Shown here: piece by piece, positions 7,724 to 14,431 of the stretch
Layout: every line of letters starts with the position of its first letter
Numbering within the stretch: the first letter of the stretch is position 1
Assembly: GCA_041946865.1 (NCBI GenBank)
Contig: JBHGBF010000081.1
Coordinates: 1 to 19,460 of the forward strand
DNA length: 19,460 nt
Source of the DNA: RPQK01 sp041946865
GTDB lineage: Bacteria > Acidobacteriota > UBA6911 > RPQK01
Reading direction: 5' to 3'
Translations under genes and position numbers: made by a program
The notes under the pieces: model-generated
The model's input: the letters and a program-made list of their open reading frames with translations, nothing else
The model's database searches: none
Told to the model about the DNA's origin: nothing

Positions 7724-9081
7724 AGACCGTGGCGCTGGAGCCGACGGTAGAGGGCGCTGCGGCTGAGACCGAGTGCCTGAGCGGCCTGGCTGACATTCCC
7801 CCCGAAGCGGGCCAGCGCCTTACGAATGAGCAACCCTTCGACCTCCTCCAGGCTCATCTCTTCAAACCTGGCATGGGTCTCTTTCGCGGGACGAAGCGCC
7901 AGGTCTGACGCCTCGATGCTGTCTCCCCGCGCCATCAGAACGGCCCTCTCAACCGCGTGATCCAGTTCCCGCACATTCCCCGGCCAGGTGTGGCTCAGGA
8001 GCGCCTGCATGGCAGCCGGCTCGAAGCCTTTGAGCTGCTTCCGATATCTGATTGAATGCTGGCACAGGAAACGGGCCGCCAGCGGCGGGATGTCCTCCCG
8101 CCGCTCGCGCAACGGGGGAACCGGGATCTCGACCGTGTTCAGCCGGAACAGGAGATCCTCCCGGAACCGGCCCGCGTCCACTTCCTCACGCAAATCGGCG
8201 TTGGTCGCCGAGATCACCCGGACATCGACTTTCAGAGTCCGAGAGGACCCGACCCGCTCGAATTCGCCCGTCTCCAGAACGCGCAGCAGCTTCGACTGCT
8301 GAGTGAGAGGCACGTTGGCGATCTCGTCAAGGAACAGGGTGCCGCCGTCGGCCAGCTCAAACCGCCCAACTCTGTCCGTCTTGGCGTCCGTGAAAGCCCC
8401 CTTCACGTGTCCAAAGAGCTCGCTCTCGAAAACCCCTTCCGACAGGCCGCCGGTATTCACTACAGTCAGGGGCTTGCCCGAGCGGCCGCACACGGCATGA
8501 ATCGCCTGGGCGACCACTCCTTTTCCAACCCCGCTTTCGCCCGTCACCAGGACGTTCGCGTCGGAAGGACCCACCCGCTCGATCATGTCAAGGACGTGGC
8601 GCATCGCGGGCGCCTCGGCAACAATCTGCGGTTTGCCCTCACCGCCCCTCAACAACAGATTCTCCGCTTCAAGCTGCTGACCCCGCAGCAAGGCCCGCCG
8701 CAGCTCAATCTGCGTCTTCACTATGGCCAGCAGCCGGGCGTTTTCCCAGGGCTTTTGAATAAAGTCCCGCGCCCCCCGCCGCATGGCTTCCACCGCCAGC
8801 TCAATGCTGCCCCAGGCGGTCATGACCACAATGGGCAGACAGTTGTCCATCGCTTGAATACGCGTGACCAGCTCGAGGCCTTCCGCGCCGGAGGTCGTGT
8901 CGCGCGAGTAATTCAGGTCCATGATGACCAGGTCAAACTCGCGATTCTCCAGAAGCGCAATGATCCCGGCCGGCGAGGAGGCTGACTCGCTTTCGTACTT
9001 CTCGGCTTTCAGCAGGAGGCGCAACGCCTCGAGAACATCCGGTTGATCGTCTGCTATCAGAATCCTTGGACGCGTATTCAT
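7720..9081 (-). CDS. NtrC-family sigma-54-dependent response regulator
   Basis: A 453-residue activator with three domains. The receiver (1-125) has acidic Asp11/Asp12, phosphoacceptor Asp55, Thr88 and Lys110. After Asp55 the loop carries extra residues (NYSRDTTSGAEG), longer than in NtrC itself. The AAA+ domain (about 150-390) has Walker A GESGVGKG at 181-188 and Walker B TLFLDE at 248-253. The sigma-54-contacting loop reads GAFTDA at 228-233 instead of GAFTGA. Arginine-finger and sensor regions appear intact. A Fis-type helix-turn-helix at 427-450 binds DNA. It should drive sigma-54 promoters, and a near-perfect one lies in front of this same cassette at 12008-12023. ATG 9081 has only a weak ribosome site. 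The gene starts 26 bases from an inverted repeat array that separates it from the ABC genes. Confidence 0.93.
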   Translation of the reverse strand: MNTRPRILIADDQPDVLEALRLLLKAEKYESESASSPAGIIALLENREFDLVIMDLNYSRDTTSGAEGLELVTRIQAMDNCLPIVVMTAWGSIELAVEAMRRGARDFIQKPWENARLLAIVKTQIELRRALLRGQQLEAENLLLRGGEGKPQIVAEAPAMRHVLDMIERVGPSDANVLVTGESGVGKGVVAQAIHAVCGRSGKPLTVVNTGGLSEGVFESELFGHVKGAFTDAKTDRVGRFELADGGTLFLDEIANVPLTQQSKLLRVLETGEFERVGSSRTLKVDVRVISATNADLREEVDAGRFREDLLFRLNTVEIPVPPLRERREDIPPLAARFLCQHSIRYRKQLKGFEPAAMQALLSHTWPGNVRELDHAVERAVLMARGDSIEASDLALRPAKETHARFEEMSLEEVEGLLIRKALARFGGNVSQAAQALGLSRSALYRRLQRHGL

Positions 9082-9106
9082 AAGGCACCACTATGATAAA
9101 CCAGGC

Positions 9107-9268
9107 GCCGAAGGCGTGACAGGGTGACAAGGTGATGGGGTGACACGGTGATCGGGGTGATGGGGTGATGGAAGGAGGAGTAGTTTGACGACCGACGCTG
9201 GTGTGAGCCTTCCAACGTCCGGTCACCTCATCACCCTTGTCACCGTGTCACCGTGTCACGCCTTCAGC
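9107..9268. repeat. Inverted arrays of degenerate 8-bp GGTGAY repeats
   Basis: The left arm (about 9113-9170) reads on the plus strand as seven units of the form NNGGTGAY, one unit being 9 bases. The right arm (about 9221-9262) is the same kind of array inverted, five units when read on the minus strand, again with one 9-base unit. The outer edges match base for base: GAAGGCGTGAC at 9110-9120 and its complement at 9255-9265. Aligned after one extra unit in the right arm, the arms stay near-identical for over 30 bases. GGAAGG (9170-9175) and CCTTCC (9208-9213) extend pairing into the 49-base spacer. A large hairpin or cruciform is possible. The right arm includes the last codons and TGA stop of the ABC ATPase gene. 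Confidence 0.8.
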
Positions 9269-9955
9269 GGTCGCCGGCGGCATAGTCTTTTGGTCCCCTG
9301 TCATCCAGCCGTCCTGGAGGGAAACGACCCGATGGCCGTAGGAAGCGTTTTTCTCCGAATGGGTGACCTGGATGATGGTGGTCCCTTCGCGATTCAGCCT
9401 GGTGAAAAGCTCCATGATCTCCTGCGCTTGAGAAGAGTGCAGGTTTCCGGTCGGTTCATCGGCGAGGATCAGTTTGGGATTGGCGATGACGGCCCGGGCG
9501 ACCGCCACGATTTGCTGCTGGCCGCCGGAGAGCTGACCAGGATACAAATCCTTCTTTCCCACGATCTGAAACCTGTCCAGAGTGTCGCACACGCGCGCCG
9601 CCCGATCGGAGGCTCTCATGTTGCGGTACGAGAGCGGGAGGTCCAGGTTTTCGTAGACAGTCAGATCGTCCAGGAGGTGATAGCTCTGAAAGACGAAGCC
9701 GATGTGCTTCCGGTTCAATTCCATCCTTTGCCTGGCGGTGAGCTTATGTACGGGATGGTCGAGCAAGTGATACTCGCCGGACCAGTCGTGATCCAGCATG
9801 CCCAGGATACTGAGGAGCGTTGATTTTCCTGCTCCGGAGGGACCCATGATGGTGATGAACTGGCCTTCGGGGACTTCCAGGTTGATACGCCGCAGCACGT
9901 AAAAACGGCCGTTGCCCACCGGGTAGTATTTCTCTATGTCAACCAGCTTGATCAT
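9248..9955 (-). CDS. ABC exporter ATP-binding protein 2 (atypical signature)
   Basis: A 235-residue ATPase of the MacB/LolD type, normally driving an FtsX-like permease in membrane extrusion. Walker A GPSGAGKST is at 38-46, the Q-loop at 90, Walker B ILADEP at 163-168 and the switch His at 199. Two positions deviate from the usual pattern: the signature reads LSGGQQQI (Ile149 where Arg is common), and the D-loop reads NLH (171-173) where NLD is usual. I believe such forms recur in a subgroup that is paired with a canonical ATPase. ATG 9955 has GAGGT five bases upstream and follows ATPase 1 by 12 bases. The C-terminal tail (AEGVTR and stop) is encoded inside the GGTGAY repeat, so the original end may have been different. 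No permease gene is present nearby. Confidence 0.88.
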   Translation of the reverse strand: MIKLVDIEKYYPVGNGRFYVLRRINLEVPEGQFITIMGPSGAGKSTLLSILGMLDHDWSGEYHLLDHPVHKLTARQRMELNRKHIGFVFQSYHLLDDLTVYENLDLPLSYRNMRASDRAARVCDTLDRFQIVGKKDLYPGQLSGGQQQIVAVARAVIANPKLILADEPTGNLHSSQAQEIMELFTRLNREGTTIIQVTHSEKNASYGHRVVSLQDGWMTGDQKTMPPATAEGVTR

Positions 9956-9967
9956 GCCGACCTCAGG

Positions 9968-10705
9968 TTAGGCGATATGAGTGGTTTCGTGCCCAGGACG
10001 GTGCTGGCCGTTCAGGACCTCGTCAACAATCAGTCCGTCAAACAGATGGACCGTCCGGTCGGCGTAAGCGGTGTAGCGAGGATCATGGGTCACCATGCAG
10101 ATCGTTGCTCCCTGCTTGTGCAGCTCGACCAGCAGGTCCATGACCGCTTCGCCGTTTTTCGAGTCGAGGTTTCCGGTCGGCTCATCAGCCAGGAGGATCG
10201 AGGGATCACCGGCCAAGGCCCTGGCCACGGCGACACGCTGCTGCTGGCCGCCCGAAAGCTGGGCAGGATAGTGCTTCATCCGGTGAGACATCCCGACTTT
10301 CTCGAGCGCATCCTGGACCCGCTTCTTTCGCTCCGAAGACGGCATCCCCCGGTAAGTCAGCGGCAGCTCCACGTTCTCATACACATTGAGATCGCCGATC
10401 AGATTGAAGGCCTGGAAGATGAAGCCGATCTCCCGGTTACGAATCCGAGCCCGCTCCGACGCCGTCAGATTCTCGACCGCCCGATCGTTCAGCGTGTAGC
10501 GACCCTCGCTCGGTGAATCGAGCAGGCCCAGAATCGAGAGCAGGGTGGACTTGCCACAGCCGGAAGGGCCCGCAATCGATAGGAATTCGCCTCGTCTCAC
10601 CTCGAGGTTGATGCCCGACAGGGCATGCGTCTCGACTTCGTCCGTCAGGAAGACCTTGGTAACGCCTTCAAGGCTAATAAGAGGTTTCTGTTCCGGGTCG
10701 ATCAT
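9968..10705 (-). CDS. ABC exporter ATP-binding protein 1 (MacB/LolD type)
   Basis: A 245-residue ATPase with all canonical motifs: Walker A GPSGCGKST at 46-54, Q-loop FIFQAF near 95-100, signature LSGGQQQRV at 150-158, Walker B LLADEP at 171-176, D-loop NLDS at 179-182 and switch His207. It belongs to the group that works with FtsX/MacB-like permeases in efflux or lipoprotein export. ATG 10705 has a good AGAGGA about five bases upstream. It follows the adaptor gene by 29 bases and precedes ATPase 2 by 12, clearly one operon. It may form a heterodimer with ATPase 2, since this protein has consensus sites and the other does not; that is inference. The cognate permease is not encoded in the window. 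Confidence 0.92.
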   Translation of the reverse strand: MIDPEQKPLISLEGVTKVFLTDEVETHALSGINLEVRRGEFLSIAGPSGCGKSTLLSILGLLDSPSEGRYTLNDRAVENLTASERARIRNREIGFIFQAFNLIGDLNVYENVELPLTYRGMPSSERKKRVQDALEKVGMSHRMKHYPAQLSGGQQQRVAVARALAGDPSILLADEPTGNLDSKNGEAVMDLLVELHKQGATICMVTHDPRYTAYADRTVHLFDGLIVDEVLNGQHRPGHETTHIA

Positions 10706-10734
10706 TTGTTCCTCTCCATTTCCGTTATCGTGAA

Positions 10735-11991
10735 TTACCGTAACTCAATTCGATCGTATGAGTCGTAAGACGAGGTATCGGACAGGATCACCCGATCACC
10801 CGGTTTGAGACCCTCGACGACCTCGATGGTGTTGACCGAGCTCCGTCCGAGCTTCACCGTCACTCTGACTGCCGTCTTTCCATCTTTTTCTATACGGAAC
10901 ATCCCCACAGTCGAGTTCGGCTGCCCGAAGGCGGGCCTGCCCACATAGACGACGTCTGCCAGTCGCTCGATCTCGATGATGCCTTCTACACTCAGGTCAG
11001 GCCGCGCGCCTGGGGGCAGGGGGCCCTCGAGGTCCACATCGACAGTGACGGTCCCTTCCCTGACGGCCGGATCAATCCGGGCCACGGTGCCGGGGATGAT
11101 TCCGTTGCGGGTGTCGACTTGGACGGGCTGCCCGATGGCGACGTCTTTCACCTGGGTCTCCGGCACCTTCAGCTCGGCTTGCAGACGTTCCGGCTGCGCG
11201 ACCTTAGCGATTATGCTGCCGGCCGCCAGCTGCTGGCCGACTTGCACCGGCAGTTCCTGGAGCACGCCTCTCGCTCCCGCCCGAACCTTCAGGGCCTCGA
11301 CCTCATTCCTGCGGAGTTTAGCGAGCGCCGCCAACTTGTCGATCTGGGCGCGCTGGACAGCAAGTTGAGCTTCATTGGACTTGGCCTGGATCTCGAGACG
11401 CTTCTTTTCGATCGTATGGCGCTGGCCCAGCTGTTCAGTGGTTGACTTCGAGAGCCGCAGGTCAAGATCGGCCGCCAGCCCTTCTTTTGCCAGCAATTCG
11501 TCCCGATCTGCCTTGAGCTTCGATTGCTGATAATCCGAGTGGATCCGGGCCACTTCAGCCTGCTGCGTCAGCCTCTGGCTCTCCAACCGCACCTCCAGAT
11601 CCGCGTATTCGGCTTCCGCCGCTTTGACCTGGTACTCGGCGTCCAGAGCCTGAAGCTCCAGCTCCGGGTTGCTGAGGATCAGCAGGACCGTGTCCGGCGC
11701 CACCTTGGCGCCGGGTTTCATCAGGATACGCTCCACTCGACCAGACGTGACCGCGGGGATCCAGAGGACATCCTTCGGCATCAGCGTGCCCAAGCCACGC
11801 ACCTGCCGCACCATCGGGCCGCGCTTGACCGTGTCCGGCCAGACGGTCGAGGCGTCGATCGGAGGGGCTGCAGGTTTCAGCCGCGATAGACCCAGCGTGG
11901 TGACCAGGCCGGCAACACACAGCAGAACCACATAGATAATCCGCCTGATCAACTTGTTCCGTTTGACTGAGGCGCTGCGTGGTATATCCAT
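10735..11991 (-). CDS. HlyD/MacA-type periplasmic adaptor of an ABC exporter
   Basis: A membrane-fusion protein linking an inner-membrane ABC exporter to the outer membrane. From ATG 11991 it has 418 residues: a basic N-terminus, one membrane anchor (about 17-35), a first lipoyl/barrel part (about 60-112, with GRVERILMKPGAKV), an alpha-helical hairpin (about 113-235), the second lipoyl half (about 237-265) and beta-barrel/membrane-proximal domains to the C-terminus. The frame extends up to a GTG at 12024, and another ATG is at 12000. Both sit in or before the start point predicted from the sigma-54 promoter, and related proteins, as I recall them, begin MDI-like, so 11991 is preferred. That leaves a leader of only about six bases. 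A TTG at 11952 with GGA upstream is an alternative. First gene of the exporter cassette. Confidence 0.88.
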   Translation of the reverse strand: MDIPRSASVKRNKLIRRIIYVVLLCVAGLVTTLGLSRLKPAAPPIDASTVWPDTVKRGPMVRQVRGLGTLMPKDVLWIPAVTSGRVERILMKPGAKVAPDTVLLILSNPELELQALDAEYQVKAAEAEYADLEVRLESQRLTQQAEVARIHSDYQQSKLKADRDELLAKEGLAADLDLRLSKSTTEQLGQRHTIEKKRLEIQAKSNEAQLAVQRAQIDKLAALAKLRRNEVEALKVRAGARGVLQELPVQVGQQLAAGSIIAKVAQPERLQAELKVPETQVKDVAIGQPVQVDTRNGIIPGTVARIDPAVREGTVTVDVDLEGPLPPGARPDLSVEGIIEIERLADVVYVGRPAFGQPNSTVGMFRIEKDGKTAVRVTVKLGRSSVNTIEVVEGLKPGDRVILSDTSSYDSYDRIELR

Positions 11992-12007
11992 AATCGCCAT
12001 CGTCGGT

Positions 12008-12023
12008 AGCAACCTCTGTGCCA
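12008..12023 (-). promoter_or_regulatory. Sigma-54 (-24/-12) promoter of the exporter cassette
   Basis: On the minus strand TGGCAC (12023-12018), five bases, then TTGCT (12012-12008) matches the RpoN consensus TGGCAC-N5-TTGCW at all fixed positions. GG and GC are exactly 10 bases apart. The predicted transcription start is near 11997, just before ATG 11991 of the adaptor gene. The cassette itself encodes an NtrC-type activator, which makes the match functionally sensible. Confidence 0.8.
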
Positions 12024-12070
12024 CCTTTAGGCTGTCGCCGGATTCTCTTACAGATCCTGGGTTTTAGCCA

Positions 12071-12113
12071 CCAAAATCGGGGATCGCAGGAAGCGAGAGG
12101 TGTCCGGTTTTGG
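12071..12113. promoter_or_regulatory. Candidate upstream activator site (inverted repeat)
   Basis: CCAAAATCGG (12071-12080) and CCGGTTTTGG (12104-12113) are inverted copies with one mismatch, separated by 23 bases. They lie about 74-116 bases upstream of the start predicted from the sigma-54 promoter, the usual distance for an NtrC-class enhancer. The alternative is a hairpin in the relA 3' region, but no T-run follows. Confidence 0.45.
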
Positions 12114-12176
12114 GACGAACAGTTCGGAAACGCTCAGAAGGACAGGGACCCGCCGGACCGGGATTGCTCACGAGAA

Positions 12177-12196
12177 GGCATGCCGGCCGGCACGCC
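12177..12196 (-). terminator. GC-rich palindrome after relA
   Basis: A perfect 12-bp palindrome TGCCGGCCGGCA (12181-12192) sits in a 20-base near-palindrome starting 18 bases past the relA stop. The RNA could fold into an 8-bp stem with a GGCC loop and one G-U pair. It is followed by UUCUCG rather than a U-run, so termination is only possible. Confidence 0.35.
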
Positions 12197-12214
12197 TCCC
12201 TGGTTCTTTACTGT

Positions 12215-14422
12215 TTACGAGGTCTTCCGCGCGGCTTCGATGACCCCGGGAACCTGGCTGATTTCGCTCAGCATCCGGGCGAGCTGGCCGAGATTGGTCA
12301 CCTCGACGATATAGCTTATGTTGACAATCCCGCTTTTCGCATCCACGTTGCTTTTTACCGAAATCACCGGGACCTTCTCCTCGCCAAAAACAGCAGTCAC
12401 GTCTTTGACGATGCCGGTGCGGTTCCCGGCAGCCACCTGAATGTGCGCCTTGAACAGGTCTTTTTCCCGGCTGGCCCAATCCACCTTGATCACGCGCTCG
12501 GGATTGTCCCTCTTGAGGCGGAGAAAATTGGGGCAGTCTTCTCGGTGGATCATGAGGCCCCGACCGCGCGTCACGTAGCCGATGACCGGGTCTTCGGGCA
12601 GCGGCTGGCAGCAGCCGGCGGCGGCGGTCAGGAGGTTCCCGACTCCCAGTATGCGAACCCCGCCCATGGCCCCCTCGGCCCGCGGGGCTTGAAGCGCGGC
12701 CGGCTTTTCCGGCTGCGTCTCCTGGGGTGCCGGCGCCACCGCGTCCGCGAATGCCGCGCTCAGCTGGGTCATGGTGATGTCCCCACGGCCGATCGCTTCG
12801 AGGAAATCCTCGAGCTTATTCTTGCCGAAGCGTTGCGCAAGCTTCTCGAGATTCGCGCCGGTGACGCCCAGGCGTTGCAGTTCCCGCTCCAGCAAGGCAC
12901 GGCCGGTGCTGACGTTTTTGTCGTAATCCTGAATCCGAAACCACTGTCGGACCTTTGCCCTGGCGCGCTGCGTCTTGAGGTAGCCGAGATGCGGATTGAG
13001 CCATTCCCGGCTCGGCGCCGGCTGTTTTCCGGTCATGATCTCGACACGCTCTCCGCTCTTCAGCTCGTAGGCAAGCGGCACGATTTTGCCGTCCACCTTG
13101 GCGCCTCGGCAGCGGTGCCCGACCTCGCTGTGGATGTGATAAGCAAAGTCGAGCGGAGTGGCGCCCTTCGGCAGGTCGACCACCTCTCCCTTCGGAGTCA
13201 GCACATACACCCTGTCCTGGAACATCTCCGACTTGAAGCGGCTGATGAAATCAACCCCTTCGATTTCCTTGGCTTCCAGGACCTGGCGCAACCAGGCAAT
13301 CTTCTTCTGAAAATCGGCCTTCTGGCGAGAGCCTTCTTTGTAGCTCCAATGCGCCGCCACACCCAGCTCGGCTTCCTTGTGCATCTCGAAAGTGCGGATC
13401 TGAACCTCGAGGTTCTTGCCGTTGGGCCCGATCACCGCCGTGTGAAGGGCCTGGTATCCATTCTCCTTGGGGGTGGCAATGTAGTCGTCGAACTCGCCCC
13501 GGATGTGGTCCCACAGCGTGTGGACCACGCCGAGCGTCGCGTAACAGGAGGCAACGTCATGAACCAGCACGCGGACGGCAGTCACGTCGAAGACCTGCTC
13601 GAAATCAACGCCTTTACGCGTCATCTTCCGCCAGATGCTGTAAATGTGCTTGGCGCGTCCCGTTACCTCGCCCTCGATGTCTGCCCGCCGCAACTCCGAT
13701 TTCAAGCGTTCGACCACGGCATTGACATTCGCCTCACGATCGACGCGCCGCTCGTCCAACAAACGCGCGATTTTCTTGTAAGTCTCGGGGTCAAGATAAT
13801 GGAAGGAGAGGTCCTCGAGCTCCCACCGGACACGACCGATGCCCAGGCGATTGGCCAGAGGCGCAAACACATCCAGGCTCTCACGGGCGAGCGCGATCCG
13901 CCGCTCTTCCGGGAACGACTTGAGAATGCGCATGTAGTAAAGCTGTTCCGTCAGTTTGATCAAGACGGCCCGCAGGTCTTCAGACATGGCCAGAAGCATC
14001 TTGCGTAGCGTCTCAGTCTGTCCCTTGTCTTTCTTGCCTTTCTCGACCTTCTCCCCATCACTGGGCGGCGCCACGGCTTGGATCAGGTCCAGCTTCTCCA
14101 GCCCGCCGACGAGGCCTGCAATGGAAGGCCCGAAAGCGCTCTCCACGTCGTGAAGGGTCTTGCATCGGCCTTCGACCAGGTCCCGCAAGATGGCCGCGGC
14201 GATGGTCTCATGGTCAAGCTTCAGACTGCCGAGAATCCCCGCGATTGACATCGCTCTCTGCAACGAGGGAACCCCCGACGAAGCACTTTCAGGCAGGCCG
14301 GAGCCGAAAGCCAGGGTGCAGACGTCACCGATAATCGCCGCTTCCTTTTCGGTTCTCCCCTCGAGAAGCGCCGCCACAGAGGAACGAAGATCAGTAACGA
14401 CCTGCGTCTGACTGGAGACCAT
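12215..14422 (-). CDS. relA: RelA-type (p)ppGpp synthetase, hydrolase domain degenerate
   Basis: A 735-residue long RelA/SpoT homologue that makes the stringent-response alarmone from GTP/GDP and ATP on ribosomes. The HD hydrolase domain (about 40-150) is present but damaged: the first metal His is replaced (Arg56 in LQRAMS), the HD pair reads Arg80-Asp81, and the ED pair reads Glu84-Gly85. The synthetase domain (about 240-365) is intact, with GRAKHIYSIWRKM, EFDDYI at 310-315 and NGYQALHT. EFDD is the acidic ExDD motif of monofunctional RelA; bifunctional Rel/SpoT enzymes carry the basic RxKD form. TGS (about 403-465), helical, zinc-finger-like (Cys604-Cys605, His-x-x-Asp-Cys at 626-630) and ACT (about 655-735) domains follow. 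Similarity to Escherichia coli RelA is evident along the whole length. ATG 14422 is nine bases behind the glycosyltransferase gene, with a weak ribosome site. Confidence 0.95.
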   Translation of the reverse strand: MVSSQTQVVTDLRSSVAALLEGRTEKEAAIIGDVCTLAFGSGLPESASSGVPSLQRAMSIAGILGSLKLDHETIAAAILRDLVEGRCKTLHDVESAFGPSIAGLVGGLEKLDLIQAVAPPSDGEKVEKGKKDKGQTETLRKMLLAMSEDLRAVLIKLTEQLYYMRILKSFPEERRIALARESLDVFAPLANRLGIGRVRWELEDLSFHYLDPETYKKIARLLDERRVDREANVNAVVERLKSELRRADIEGEVTGRAKHIYSIWRKMTRKGVDFEQVFDVTAVRVLVHDVASCYATLGVVHTLWDHIRGEFDDYIATPKENGYQALHTAVIGPNGKNLEVQIRTFEMHKEAELGVAAHWSYKEGSRQKADFQKKIAWLRQVLEAKEIEGVDFISRFKSEMFQDRVYVLTPKGEVVDLPKGATPLDFAYHIHSEVGHRCRGAKVDGKIVPLAYELKSGERVEIMTGKQPAPSREWLNPHLGYLKTQRARAKVRQWFRIQDYDKNVSTGRALLERELQRLGVTGANLEKLAQRFGKNKLEDFLEAIGRGDITMTQLSAAFADAVAPAPQETQPEKPAALQAPRAEGAMGGVRILGVGNLLTAAAGCCQPLPEDPVIGYVTRGRGLMIHREDCPNFLRLKRDNPERVIKVDWASREKDLFKAHIQVAAGNRTGIVKDVTAVFGEEKVPVISVKSNVDAKSGIVNISYIVEVTNLGQLARMLSEISQVPGVIEAARKTS

Positions 14423-14431
14423 AGAGCTGTC

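Noticed and set aside
6458..7750. A 430-codon plus-strand frame opposite the histidine kinase
   Set aside because: Same shadow effect; the minus-strand kinase has H, N, G1, F and G2 boxes in order.
9107..9268. Possible CRISPR array
   Set aside because: Units are 8-9 bases with no spacers, and the arms are inverted rather than direct; no cas genes are present.
12110..14008. A 632-codon open frame on the plus strand opposite relA
   Set aside because: It is the antisense shadow of a clear relA; the translation is rich in His, Arg, Gln and Pro with no domains, and GC-rich coding DNA commonly leaves such frames open.
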